Origin: Cyclobacteriaceae bacterium
Lineage (GTDB): Bacteria; Bacteroidota; Bacteroidia; Cytophagales; Cyclobacteriaceae
Direction of reading: 5' to 3'
Assembly (NCBI GenBank): GCA_027533395.1
Contig: JAPZUF010000028.1
Coordinates: forward strand, 1-38,426
DNA length: 38,426 nucleotides
The position numbers were made by a program, and so were the translations under genes. The notes under the pieces were generated by a model that searched no databases, was not told where the DNA came from, and worked only from the letters and a program-made list of their open reading frames with translations. Shown piece after piece: positions 25,265 through 34,900 of this stretch; the stretch's first letter is position 1; each line of letters begins with the position of its first letter.

Positions 25265-26053
25265 TTATGACCTTAAAGAAGCAATTAATTGTTTAGCCGA
25301 CAATTCCGGTCTGGGTTGTTTCATAAAATATTCACCCATTAAAAATCCTTCGAAACCTGCTTCTTTTAATTGTTTGATTGTTTCAATATTGTCAATTCCA
25401 CTTTCAGCAATTTTGATTTTATCCTTCGGAAGTAAAGACAATAATCGCATTGAATTCTCGATTGAAACTTCGAATGTTTTTAAGTTTCGGTTATTGATAC
25501 CCACCATATCTACATGGGTTAAATCTGATTTTTTAACTTCATCTGCATCGTGTACTTCCAGCAGCACTTCTAATTCGAGTGATTTAGCAAAGGCAGATAA
25601 TGCTTTAATTTTTTGTTCAGATAAAATCGCAGCAATTAAAAGGATGACATCAGCACCAATCGATTTTGATTCTATGATTTGATACTGATCAATGATAAAA
25701 TCTTTACGAAGGATAGGACAAAAGTTAAATTTTCTCGCGGTCAATAAATCCTGGTTGCTGCCACCAAAAAATTCTGTGTCGGTTAAAATGCTAAGCGCAG
25801 CAGCACCTGCCTGCATATAACCAACCGATATTTTTTCTACTTGTACATAGGGATTGATAAAACCTTTTGAAGGTGACTTTTTCTTAAACTCGGCTATGAT
25901 TTGACTAGATCCTTCCCGCTTGAGATACTTTTTTAAAGAAACCGTTTTACCTGGATAATATAAACTCTTTTCCAGCAATTTTATAGGATACAATTCTTTC
26001 CGCTGAGCAACTTCCTCTTTCTTCTTCTCTACTATTTTTTCTAAAATATTCAT
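25265..26053 (-). CDS. trpC: Indole-3-glycerol-phosphate synthase
   Basis: The 262-residue barrel closes the indole ring from CdRP. It carries IIAEFKKKSPSKGFINP (catalytic Lys and substrate loop), LSILTDTEFFGGS, ILRKDFIIDQYQI, the Glu-containing ELEVLLEVHDADEV, VGINNRNLKTFEV and IAESGIDN. These are all standard TrpC motifs. The start codon overlaps the trpD stop (ATGA). The length is normal. Confidence 0.95.
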   Translation of the reverse strand: MNILEKIVEKKKEEVAQRKELYPIKLLEKSLYYPGKTVSLKKYLKREGSSQIIAEFKKKSPSKGFINPYVQVEKISVGYMQAGAAALSILTDTEFFGGSNQDLLTARKFNFCPILRKDFIIDQYQIIESKSIGADVILLIAAILSEQKIKALSAFAKSLELEVLLEVHDADEVKKSDLTHVDMVGINNRNLKTFEVSIENSMRLLSLLPKDKIKIAESGIDNIETIKQLKEAGFEGFLMGEYFMKQPRPELSAKQLIASLRS

Positions 26054-27042
26054 GGTTGAATGGTCAAAAGTTTTTTAAATCTCTTATAGGCTTCTCCAGA
26101 TAGTAATGCTTCTCTTGCTTGTTCTATGGCATCGTTTATGGACAAAGTTGGCTGACACGTAATAAGCGCTTGCGCAGCATTTGCCACAACTACTGCATTT
26201 TGTTGTACGGTTCCTTTCCCTTCTAACACATTCAAAAAAATAGTTGCTGCATCTGCCACGGTGTCGCCACCTTCTATTTCATCTGGGTAAAGTAACGTAC
26301 TGTTATAATACGAACTTTCTAAAACTGATTCTCCCTTGTTATCAAATACTTTAACAGAATCTGTGAGTGAAATTTCATCATACCCACCTAAACAATGTAA
26401 AACTGAGAATCGTTTATCTGTTTGTTGATATAGGTATGCATATTGGCGAGCCAACTCTAAACTAAACACACCTACCATTTGATTAGGCGGCAATGCTGGA
26501 TTAACCATTGGACCTAACATATTAAAAAATGTTTTTACTCCTAATTCTTTACGAATGGGAGCAACCGTTTTCATAGCAGGATGAAACAAAGGTGCGTGCA
26601 TAAATGCAATATTTACCTCCTCTATTTGTCTTTTTAACACATCTATATTATTGGTAAATACGTAACCAAAGTGTTCTAACATATTGGAAGAACCACTCAC
26701 TGATGAAACACCATAGTTACCATGCTTGGCAACGGGCTGACCACAAGCTGCTACTACAAAAGAAGCAAGTGTGGAAATGTTGAATGTATTTTTTCCGTCA
26801 CCACCTGTACCGCAAACATCAATAACCGGCTGATCTAATTCTACACGCAAACATAAATCTAACATCGCATCTCTGAAACCTGCTAATTCTTCTACCGTTA
26901 TTGTTCGCATCATATAAACGGTAATGAAAGCTGCCATCTGACTTACATTCAGTTTTCCTGATGCAATCTGTAATAGCGTTTCATGCGCTTGCTGCTTACT
27001 GAGCTGCTTTTGTTCTAAAACCTGGTTTAATATACTTTTCAT
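26050..27042 (-). CDS. trpD: Anthranilate phosphoribosyltransferase
   Basis: The 330-residue enzyme transfers phosphoribose from PRPP to anthranilate. The PRPP loop is VCGTGGDGKNTFNISTLAS, followed by KHGNYGVSSVSGSSNMLEHF and the RKELGVKTFFNMLGPMVNPA segment that contacts anthranilate. The DAVLE-like metal site seen in many homologues is replaced by a TDSVKVF stretch. It overlaps trpG and trpC by 4 bp each (ATGA), so translation of the three genes is probably coupled. Confidence 0.94.
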   Translation of the reverse strand: MKSILNQVLEQKQLSKQQAHETLLQIASGKLNVSQMAAFITVYMMRTITVEELAGFRDAMLDLCLRVELDQPVIDVCGTGGDGKNTFNISTLASFVVAACGQPVAKHGNYGVSSVSGSSNMLEHFGYVFTNNIDVLKRQIEEVNIAFMHAPLFHPAMKTVAPIRKELGVKTFFNMLGPMVNPALPPNQMVGVFSLELARQYAYLYQQTDKRFSVLHCLGGYDEISLTDSVKVFDNKGESVLESSYYNSTLLYPDEIEGGDTVADAATIFLNVLEGKGTVQQNAVVVANAAQALITCQPTLSINDAIEQAREALLSGEAYKRFKKLLTIQP

Positions 27043-27614
27043 TTCTTATTATGATTAATCCAGTTTTTAATCATTTGTTTTCCTTCTGGTGTCATGATGG
27101 ATTCGGGATGAAATTGAACGCCTCTCACATCAAAATTCTTATGTCGCAAAGCCATGATGATTTTGTCATCATTAGTTGCAGTAACTTCCAATACTTCGGG
27201 AAAATTTTCATCACTCACCGCCCAAGAATGGTAATGTGTTGCTTGAAATTTATTAGAAACATGCTGAAACAACACTACATCTTGTATGATAACTTTTGCT
27301 TGAGAAGTTACACCATGTAAAACATTTTTAATATTATAAAGTTTAGCGCCAAAAACTTCTGCAATAGCCTGATGTCCTAAACAAACACCAAGTATACTTT
27401 TCTTATCAGCATACTGTTGAATCAATGGTTTTAAGATACCAGCCTCATCCGGTATGCCCGGACCGGGTGATAGTAAAATTTTGTCATATTGATTAATTTC
27501 TTCTAATGTAATTTCATCATTGCGAAATACATCAGGTGTATATCCTAATTCACGAATGATATGCACTAAATTATACGTGAAAGAATCGTAGTTATCAAAA
27601 ACCAATATTTTCAT
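27039..27614 (-). CDS. trpG: Anthranilate synthase component II (glutamine amidotransferase)
   Basis: The 191-residue class I amidotransferase supplies ammonia to TrpE. It starts MKILVFDNYDSFTYNLVHII. The nucleophilic Cys lies in ILGVCLGHQAIAEVFGAKL and the His-Glu pair in VRGVQFHPESIMTPEG. LLSPGPGIPDEAG forms the oxyanion loop. An in-frame ATG at 27626 would add four residues, but the start at 27614 matches the family N-terminus. Either way the gene overlaps the end of trpE. The same protein type (PabA) can serve folate synthesis, but the operon makes TrpG the natural call. Confidence 0.93.
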   Translation of the reverse strand: MKILVFDNYDSFTYNLVHIIRELGYTPDVFRNDEITLEEINQYDKILLSPGPGIPDEAGILKPLIQQYADKKSILGVCLGHQAIAEVFGAKLYNIKNVLHGVTSQAKVIIQDVVLFQHVSNKFQATHYHSWAVSDENFPEVLEVTATNDDKIIMALRHKNFDVRGVQFHPESIMTPEGKQMIKNWINHNKK

Positions 27615-29022
27615 TTTTATGAACATTAATGTGTTTAGCTAAATGTAAAGCTTTGCGCAGCGCGCCTAACTTATTGTTTACTTCTTGTAATTCTGAGGCA
27701 GCCTCACTCTTCGCAACAACACCTGCCCCAGCCTGATAATGAAAGGTATTTTGTTTACTTAAAAAAGTACGGATCATAATCGCCTGATTCACTGAATTAT
27801 CTAAACCAATAAACCCGATTGATCCACCATAAAAACCTCGTGGTTCGTTTTCGATTTGATTAATCAAATGCAAGGCTTTGTGTTTAGGTGCACCGGATAA
27901 AGTTCCGGCTGGAAAAGTATCGAAAGCAATTTCAGTTGCAGACTGTTTGTCATCAATTTTACCAGTCACTTTAGAAACTAAATGAATAACATGTGAATAG
28001 AATTGAACTTCCTTAAAAACTTGTACATGAACGTTATCAGCATGTCTGCTTAAATCATTTCTAGCCAAATCAACCAACATAATGTGCTCTGCCGTTTCTT
28101 TTTCATCAGCTGCCAATCTTTCTGCCGAAGCCAGATCTTCCTTATCGTTGCCTGTTCTTTTAAATGTTCCGGCAATAGGATAAATGGAGGCAACTTGATT
28201 TTTAATTTGAATTTGTGCTTCAGGAGAAGATCCGAATAATTTAAATGAGCCAAAGTCGAAATAGAATAAGTAAGGAGATGGATTTACAGAGCGTAAACTG
28301 CGGTACACATTAAATTCATCTCCGGTAAAAGATTGTGAAAATTTGCGAGACAATACAATTTGAAATACATCTCCTCTGAAACAATGTTTCTTGCCTTGCT
28401 CTACTCTTTCTAAAAAAGTTGCATCGCTAACGTTTTGTTTCTCTTCATCTCTGGTTTGAAATTGATAGGCTGGCAAATTGGTAAAGGAAATAATACTTTG
28501 TATTTCATCTAATCTTTGCTCAATATTTTCTTTTTCGTTGGGCGTGAAGTAATATAAAGTTATTACGTTATAAAAATGATCAAAGGTAAGTACGTAATGA
28601 AAAAACTGATACAACATATCAGGAATCTCTTCAGTCCTACTCTCTACAGGAACTTTCTCTAAGTACTTCACTACATTGTAAGCCGTATAACCAAAAACAC
28701 CAGCAGGTATTTTTTCTTTATTTTTTACGGATTCATCGAGTTGATAGGTGTGTATAAATTCATCGAATTGTTTGCTTAAGTTTTCTACTTTGAAAGTTTT
28801 TGACTGACTCTGCTTTACTTCTATTTGATGTTGGCTCACTTTAAAACTGGCGAAAGGTTTGCAACAAACCAACGACATGCTGTTTTCTTGTCCGTGGTAA
28901 TCGGAACTCTCTAACAAAATACTTCCAGCGAATACATCTCGTAATTTCAAGTAGAGATTAACCGGAGTGAGGGTATCGGCTAAAATCTGTCTGCTGGCTA
29001 TATATAATTTTCTTTTCTCCAT
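27595..29022 (-). CDS. trpE: Anthranilate synthase component I
   Basis: The 475-residue chorismate-using enzyme makes anthranilate with ammonia from TrpG. Near the N-terminus SILLESSDYHG carries the LLES motif that binds tryptophan for feedback inhibition. The catalytic half shows FQIVLSRKF, SPYLFYFDFGSFKLFGSSPE, YPIAGTFKRTGNDKED, EHIMLVDLARNDLSRHA and FPAGTLSGAPKHKALHLI. The gene is the first structural gene of the operon and starts 17 bp after the attenuator hairpin's 3' arm, so it is controlled both by attenuation and by allosteric inhibition (both inferred from motifs). Confidence 0.95.
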   Translation of the reverse strand: MEKRKLYIASRQILADTLTPVNLYLKLRDVFAGSILLESSDYHGQENSMSLVCCKPFASFKVSQHQIEVKQSQSKTFKVENLSKQFDEFIHTYQLDESVKNKEKIPAGVFGYTAYNVVKYLEKVPVESRTEEIPDMLYQFFHYVLTFDHFYNVITLYYFTPNEKENIEQRLDEIQSIISFTNLPAYQFQTRDEEKQNVSDATFLERVEQGKKHCFRGDVFQIVLSRKFSQSFTGDEFNVYRSLRSVNPSPYLFYFDFGSFKLFGSSPEAQIQIKNQVASIYPIAGTFKRTGNDKEDLASAERLAADEKETAEHIMLVDLARNDLSRHADNVHVQVFKEVQFYSHVIHLVSKVTGKIDDKQSATEIAFDTFPAGTLSGAPKHKALHLINQIENEPRGFYGGSIGFIGLDNSVNQAIMIRTFLSKQNTFHYQAGAGVVAKSEAASELQEVNNKLGALRKALHLAKHINVHKNENIGF

Positions 29023-29025
29023 AGT

Positions 29026-29064
29026 ATTAAAATAAAAAAGCCTGTTCCGGGTATCGGAACAGGC
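29026..29064 (-). terminator. trp attenuator terminator hairpin
   Basis: Perfect 10-bp arms gcctgttccg (29040-29049) and cggaacaggc (29055-29064) with loop ggtat form a G+C-rich hairpin. On the minus strand it is followed by a T-rich tract (complement of 29026-29039). It ends just before the trpE ATG at 29022 and follows a leader peptide rich in Trp codons, so it is an intrinsic terminator acting as attenuator and not the end of another gene. Confidence 0.9.
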
Positions 29065-29089
29065 CTTTGACTTTTAGTTTCTTCTAACT

Positions 29090-29161
29090 TTAGCCAATAG
29101 CAATGCACCGATCAGTTATTGATCTGTGCCACCACCAAGCTATGTTAGTATGATTCAACAT
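29090..29161 (-). CDS. trpL: trp operon leader peptide
   Basis: A 23-residue frame from ATG 29161 to TAA 29090 starts MLNHTNIAWWWHRS and has three consecutive TGG Trp codons at positions 9-11 (29129-29137). Stalling at these codons when Trp-tRNA is scarce is the classic trigger of attenuation. The stop lies 25 bases before the terminator hairpin. The leader ATG is only 3 bp after, and in the same frame as, the TAG of the bTHX gene, so it may be translated by reinitiation or come from a transcript that starts within or before that gene. Confidence 0.88.
   Translation of the reverse strand: MLNHTNIAWWWHRSITDRCIAIG
29105..29129 (-). promoter_or_regulatory. Possible 1:2 pause hairpin of the trp leader
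   Basis: On the minus strand GCAC-a-GATCA-ataac-TGATC-g-GTGC folds into a 9-bp stem with one internal mismatch. It begins at the last Trp codon. The 3' half contains ATCGG, which is complementary to CCGAT in the terminator's left arm and loop. It could act as the antiterminator pairing when a stalled ribosome opens the first hairpin. The 5-bp antiterminator is short, so this part is tentative. Confidence 0.5.
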
Positions 29162-29164
29162 ATT

Positions 29165-29341
29165 CTATTCAGCTTTTTTTCTTGCTGTTTTCTTTGGCTT
29201 TGCTTCAGCAGCGGGTTTTGCACCAACTTTAACAGAAGCGACTCTTTTTAATCTAGCCTTTATGGCTTTGCGATTTCTGGAATTGCCAAAAGAACCAATA
29301 GTTCTTTTACCTTTTGCAGACTTTTTATCTCCTTTTCCCAT
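29165..29341 (-). CDS. Small ribosomal subunit protein bTHX
   Basis: The 58-residue basic protein begins MGKGDKKSAKGKRTIGSFGN, matching the start of the Thermus and Bacteroidota THX protein (MGKGD..., then a short G[ST][FY]G...R.RK core), which stabilises the 30S subunit head. After the core there is an added Ala/Lys-rich tail (KPAAEAKPKKTARKKAE) that Thermus THX (about 26 residues) lacks. The frame extends upstream to 29395, but the ATG at 29341 fits the family. It lies directly upstream of the trp leader on the same strand, so the two may share a transcript. Confidence 0.8.
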   Translation of the reverse strand: MGKGDKKSAKGKRTIGSFGNSRNRKAIKARLKRVASVKVGAKPAAEAKPKKTARKKAE

Positions 29342-29402
29342 TTTTATTAAATTCTGAGGCAAGTATAGCAAGCTATATCGAAAATACAAAATCAAACTTT
29401 GG

Positions 29403-31439
29403 CTAATCCCAAATTTTTATCTGTTTATCGGTTGTTAAAAAATGTTTGTGTTCGGGTTTAACTTCAAAAGCTTTTTGAAATGCAGGAATGTTCGGCAATA
29501 ATCCATTTACTCTAAATAAAAAAGGAGGATGGTTTTCATCCTCAATTTTCATTGCCCTATTTGTTCCTTGTACTTCTAACCATAGTCTAGCCCAAGCCAT
29601 AAAAAATCTTTGTTCAGGTGTTGTGTCCATCACGGTATTGACTTTCTTTTCCGGGAATTGAGTAAAGTGATGTTGCATCGCATCAAATGCAATTTCAATT
29701 GCGCTTATATCAGCTAAACTTTCATGCACCATTTGCAACAATTGTGGATGTTTTGTTACCTGTGGATATGCTATCAATAATTGACTTCTAATGGTAGCAT
29801 AAATCTTATTTAGATGATTGATTTCATCATCGTTGTACCAAGGTTTAAAATTTCCATGTTGGTCGTATTGCATTCCTTTTAAATCAAAGGCATGACTGAT
29901 TTCATGCGCTATGATGGCTCCGATAGCTCCATAATTAAAGGCTAAATCAACATCTTTATTATAAAATGGCTTTTGAAGTATGGCTGCAGGTAAAATGACT
30001 TCATTGGCTTGAAGGAAATACTTTGCATTAACAGTTTGTGTACTAATAGTCCAGGCGCTTTCATTTGGCAGTTGACCCGAGGAAGCAAGATTTCTTTTTT
30101 TGTTAAATGTCCGAGCCGTCATAACACAATCGAAGTAAGATGCACTAGTGTCTTGCTTAAAAGATAACCCAACATAATCTTGAAACTTATCAGGATAAGC
30201 AATTTTTACTTTTAGATTTTTAAGTTTGTCTAAGGCTTTTTGTTTTGAACTATCTGTAAGCCATGTTGATTCCTTTATCTTACGAGCAAAAGACCATTTT
30301 ATCTGATTAGCCATTTCTGCAACTTGCTTTTTAGCAGCTAAATCGAAATTTCTCTTCATGTAAATCTGGCCTAATGCATCAGGCATGTTTTGATTTAATT
30401 CTATTATTGCACGTTGCCAGCGTATCATATTTTTATTGGTATCTGAACCATAGAATTTATCATAAACCTCAGCAAAATTTTTTGAAAGATAGGGCGCTGC
30501 TTTTCTTAGTAAAGAGGTATGTGCATATTGCTTTAGCTCAACAATAGAAAGTTTTTGAACAAGCTCGTTACAAGCTTTAAAATAATTAACATCATCAATG
30601 GCAATGCTATCCCTTTTCAAGCCGGCCTGCATTAACCAATTCGGCCAATCTATAATTTCGAATATTTCAGATAAATCTTGAATTGAAACTTTCACATCTT
30701 CTATTTCATTGGATGGTACTTTTCTACTCTTTGCTAATGCAGTCTCAATCTTCAATGTTGTAGCTGCCATCGCTTCAGCTATATCAATGGATTGTCCGTC
30801 TGCCACTAATAATTGAATCAAGAATTGATAATACTGTAATCTGTATGCACGACTTTCATTATCTTGTAATAGATATTGTTGTTTACTCAATCCTAACTGA
30901 TTGGGAAATAAAACTGCGATTCCTTTCTTTGCATTTTTAAAATCAACTCGTACTTCAAGGTCGAAAAAAAGTGACGCACCGGTAAGGATGTCATCTATCA
31001 AATAAGATTGTAATTGCTGTTTGGCCGTAATCGATTGAATCTTATTTTTTAGATTTTGAATAGGCCGATTATTTTGTGATGCCAATCGTTGTGTGTCAAG
31101 CGCTATCGATAGAAAATGATTTAACTTGCGCGCATCAGAACCTACCGGATATTCATTGTTAGAAGCAACTTCTTTAACCCAATTAAACAATAAAGAATCC
31201 GTTTGGACTTGTAAGGCATCAAAATAGTTGAAGGATTGCTGAGGATATAAAGCTCGCTGACGTTCTATTGATTTTCCATTCACATACCGATAGAAATCGT
31301 TAGCTGGCAAAACAGATGAATCAACTTCTCCGGTGTACAATTGTTCTTTAGGTTTTGTTTGTGTATCCAACCCGTTACAAGCAGACAACAAAATGATTAA
31401 AACATTGAACAAAAAAACTAGCCTGATAAATTGAAACAT
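29403..31439 (-). CDS. M13-family (neprilysin/PepO-like) zinc metallopeptidase, lipoprotein
   Basis: The 678-residue protein has a lipoprotein signal (LIILLSAC, lipidated C21). It shows the M13 layout of a long helical N-terminal domain followed by the catalytic domain. Zinc-binding HEISH is at 512-516 and the third ligand in ESLAD at 573-577. NEVILPAAILQKPFY and FNYGAIGAIIAHE are also typical. M13 enzymes cut short peptides and have a restricted cavity. The end is IKIWD, without the Cys of the eukaryotic CxxW terminus, as expected for a bacterial member. It is probably anchored in the inner or outer membrane facing the periplasm or surface. It is divergent from the 158-residue gene at 31511. 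Confidence 0.92.
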   Translation of the reverse strand: MFQFIRLVFLFNVLIILLSACNGLDTQTKPKEQLYTGEVDSSVLPANDFYRYVNGKSIERQRALYPQQSFNYFDALQVQTDSLLFNWVKEVASNNEYPVGSDARKLNHFLSIALDTQRLASQNNRPIQNLKNKIQSITAKQQLQSYLIDDILTGASLFFDLEVRVDFKNAKKGIAVLFPNQLGLSKQQYLLQDNESRAYRLQYYQFLIQLLVADGQSIDIAEAMAATTLKIETALAKSRKVPSNEIEDVKVSIQDLSEIFEIIDWPNWLMQAGLKRDSIAIDDVNYFKACNELVQKLSIVELKQYAHTSLLRKAAPYLSKNFAEVYDKFYGSDTNKNMIRWQRAIIELNQNMPDALGQIYMKRNFDLAAKKQVAEMANQIKWSFARKIKESTWLTDSSKQKALDKLKNLKVKIAYPDKFQDYVGLSFKQDTSASYFDCVMTARTFNKKRNLASSGQLPNESAWTISTQTVNAKYFLQANEVILPAAILQKPFYNKDVDLAFNYGAIGAIIAHEISHAFDLKGMQYDQHGNFKPWYNDDEINHLNKIYATIRSQLLIAYPQVTKHPQLLQMVHESLADISAIEIAFDAMQHHFTQFPEKKVNTVMDTTPEQRFFMAWARLWLEVQGTNRAMKIEDENHPPFLFRVNGLLPNIPAFQKAFEVKPEHKHFLTTDKQIKIWD

Positions 31440-31510
31440 AAATTTTGAAGGATTACCTAAAAATGTAAAACTAAATTATCTTTAGCTTGTTATTGCAAAA
31501 AAAGAAGGTT

Positions 31511-31987
31511 ATGGCCAGAATAAAAATCGAAGTTATTGAAGTGTTGAGAAAAACCGCACAAGTTCTACAAGAAACTCAACAATATCAGTGGGGACACATG
31601 GGTGCATGTAACTGCGGCTTTTTGGCACAACAAATTACTAACCTGAGCAAAGCGGAGATTCATACCCAAGCCATGCAAGGTCATGGAGACTGGTCTGAAC
31701 AACTTAACGATTATTGTGCTACCTCAGGTTATTTATTTGATGATTTGATTAGTAAGATGATTGATTTTGGTTTTGACAGAGATGATCTCGTTCATTTAGA
31801 AAGACTTTCTGATGCAAGCGTTTTACGGAAACTTCCTCTTGAGCAACGAAATCTATCGTACAACAAAAAAGCTGATGTGATTTTATACCTCAACACCTGG
31901 GCTACCTTACTGGAGGAACAATTATTAGAAAGACTGCAATTGCCTATACTTGTTTCTACAAAAAACCGAGAAACAGTTTTAGTGTAA
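31511..31987 (+). CDS. Conserved protein of unknown function with CNCG motif
   Basis: The 158-residue protein starts MARIKIEVIEVLRKTAQVLQ at ATG 31511 (a TTG at 31487 in frame is less likely). It has a QWGHMGACNCGFLAQQIT segment with two close cysteines, GDWSEQLNDYCATSG, and a Leu-rich region (LERLSDASVLRKLP). No signal peptide or membrane segment is seen, so it is probably cytoplasmic. Similar proteins are believed to exist in other Bacteroidota, but no function is known to me. The Cys/His residues might bind a metal. Its stop codon directly abuts the stop codon of the next, convergent gene with no base between them. Confidence 0.75.
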   Translation: MARIKIEVIEVLRKTAQVLQETQQYQWGHMGACNCGFLAQQITNLSKAEIHTQAMQGHGDWSEQLNDYCATSGYLFDDLISKMIDFGFDRDDLVHLERLSDASVLRKLPLEQRNLSYNKKADVILYLNTWATLLEEQLLERLQLPILVSTKNRETVLV

Positions 31988-34900
31988 TCAAAATAAGAAG
32001 CCTAATCGCAAGTATACTAGGTTTCCATCGCCACCGTGAGCGAATTCTGTGCTGATAACCGTTATACCAAAAGGTGTTAACCACAAGCCAGCGCCAATAC
32101 CTTGATGCCATTTTTCTGATTTACCATCGATAACACTGGTATCTCTACCATTTGCATCTTTATACCAAACACGACCCGTGTCGTAAAAACCATGAATACC
32201 AAAACTTGACGGAAAAAGATAAGACCTGAAGTTGGCAATTTTTATCCTCGCTTCGAAGTTGGAATAAATTTTTGAATCGCCATAAAACCTTGTTTTGCGA
32301 TAGCCACGCATTTCTGTTTTACCATCTAGAATTTGTGCATTGTACACATCATATGTTCCAGTGTTAACACCACCTCCTACTCGCCAGGCAAAAGTAGTAC
32401 GCGAATTTTTTCTAAACGATTGATAAAAAGAAACTGTAAAATCTGTAGCTGTAAAATTGGCCGCATCTTTATCGAATCCAAGCACCAATCGGTTTTGAAC
32501 CAAAGCGCGAATTCCTCTAGTTGGATTAACTTTATTATCGACCTGATCAACTCCAACTGCGAAAACTGTACCCCCAAAGTTTTTTACATTCTCAAAAAAA
32601 CCTTCAGGTTGCGAAGCTCCAAACTCAGCAATGTATCGATTGTTACGTGTTGGTTGATCAATCTCAGCTCTCTGGTAAATCAAACCCATTTGCCAAAAAC
32701 CGAAACTTCCCAAACGATGTTGCAATTTCAATTGGGTAAACAATTCCTCTGTGCGTATGCGATAAAAATCGATGGGTCTTTCTAAATCCAAATCCGGACG
32801 TTCATCAATCTCACGATCAAACTTCGTTTCATTTCCCCAACCGAAAAAGTTATTGATGAAGTTGGGTGCTTTTAAATCTGCATCTATCAATAAAGAAAAT
32901 TTTCCTACTACATCTGTAAAGCGACCATCGTATTTAAAGTTATATGACTCCGTTAATAAAGCATGAGATGCTAAGAAAAGATGTTGCGCTTTATAAGGTG
33001 TTTTCCTAAAGCCATGGGTAGTGGCCAGAAATCCTCCTCCTATGAATAAACCATCATCAAAATTAAAATTACCATACAATAACGGAGCTAAACGCGGATA
33101 CTGAAACGCTCTTCTGTTATATTCATTTACCGCTGGATTAGCTGATAACCGGTTTTTAATTTTAGCATATTTATCTATTGAAATTCCATTTTTTAAATCG
33201 TACAAATAAATCTTTTCTCTGGATGTATTAAGTAGTGTGTCCTTTCCATCACCTCCAATAACTCTAAATTTAATTTTACTTTTATCACCAGAAAATTGAA
33301 AAACATCATCACCACCACGACCATACAAACGCACTTCATGAGTTTCGCTGGCTATAATATTTCGGTTGTATAGCTTATCCGAAACTTTTCCTTTTTTAGA
33401 TATTTTATATATCTGAACGTTAGCATCTCCTACTTCATTAATATCGATTTTAAATAATTCTCGCTTATCGGATGAAGGAATATCTATTTCTTTAGCCAAA
33501 TAGTGGTAATGCTCGTTGGCATATTGCGCAAGTTGATTACGTCTTGCTTTAATTTTACTCGCAATTTCATCAGCATGCATGGCATACACTTCTTTCGGAA
33601 AGAATAACATTGCGCTATCTATAGAAGCATCCGTTACGTGTTCCTGCAAATATTTGGCTTCTTTCAACCAATCTTCCAACGATACTTCATTCAAAAAAGA
33701 ACGATCGAAATAACGCGCATTGAACATAAAGCCGGGTGTCCATCTAACTTGGTGGTTAAAACCTTCGAACTTAGGCAAAGCCCATCTTCTGCTCCACACT
33801 TTAGCCAACATACCATCACTAACGAAGAAAGCTTGATCTCTATCTCGCGGAATAGGTCTGTACGTAGTTTTATCTTTTGTTTTAAAACTTGCCCACCGCC
33901 ATTGGTCATCGTGCCTGTCCCAATCTCCAATCATTAAATCGAATAATCTGTTACGAGCAACAAAAGATTGATCAATGTATACATCGTTATCTTTTTGCAG
34001 AGCAGATAATACTTTGTCTGTAGCTATAATTTTTTTGGTATAACCAAAATTTGCTTTCGCGCTTCCATCTCCAGAAGGTCGTTCTTCAAAAAGAGCTAAT
34101 GTATTAGCAAATTCAGTTTGATAGTTACCTAAAACTGTATCAGCAGGAATGTAAACCAGCTCGGGTTGTGTGTAATAAATACCAGCTGCTTTTGAGATTG
34201 TCGGAATGGTTAATGCTGCATAAGGATGAGAAGCAGAAATTTGATCTTGCACTAAATCTTGAGCAAACGTTTTTCTTAACATATCAGGCACTGCCTTCTC
34301 CGGATATTTTTCCACAGAACGTAACGTATACTCATAACCTTTTTCGTCTTCTAAGCGAAGGCTTAACGTTTGCATACCTCCACCCTTTTGTAAAATTTTT
34401 AATCCACCAGCTTTACTACTAATGTTTATTGGATAAACTGTAATGGGTTGTTTCCAAACTTCTCTGTAGTTTTTTCCTAGCCAAAAATCATGTTTATTTT
34501 GGTAACGCTGACTGGCAATTACACTAATCGGTTGATCAAAATTAATGGGAGATGAAACTGATAAATCAATTTTGTTTTGTAGTAAAGGAATTTCTACACG
34601 ATGAGCGGGTTGATTTTGATTCACTTCCCAAAATTGAATCACACTTTTGTTACCAGAAAAATCAAGTGTTACAAAACCATGCTGATCAGAAACAAAAACT
34701 GCTTCTTTCTTTTTTCTAACAAAAGTTGATTTCACACCCGACCCACTCGTAATGTAATGAACCTGATCTTTTACAGCGTGTTGCAAAACATGCTCATGTC
34801 CATTAATGTAAACAGAACCTGGATAATTTTTTAGCAAGTCGTGCATGCTTTGTTGGTATTGGCGTGCAAGTGGATGTGCCAAATCCTGAATGTTGCCAAA

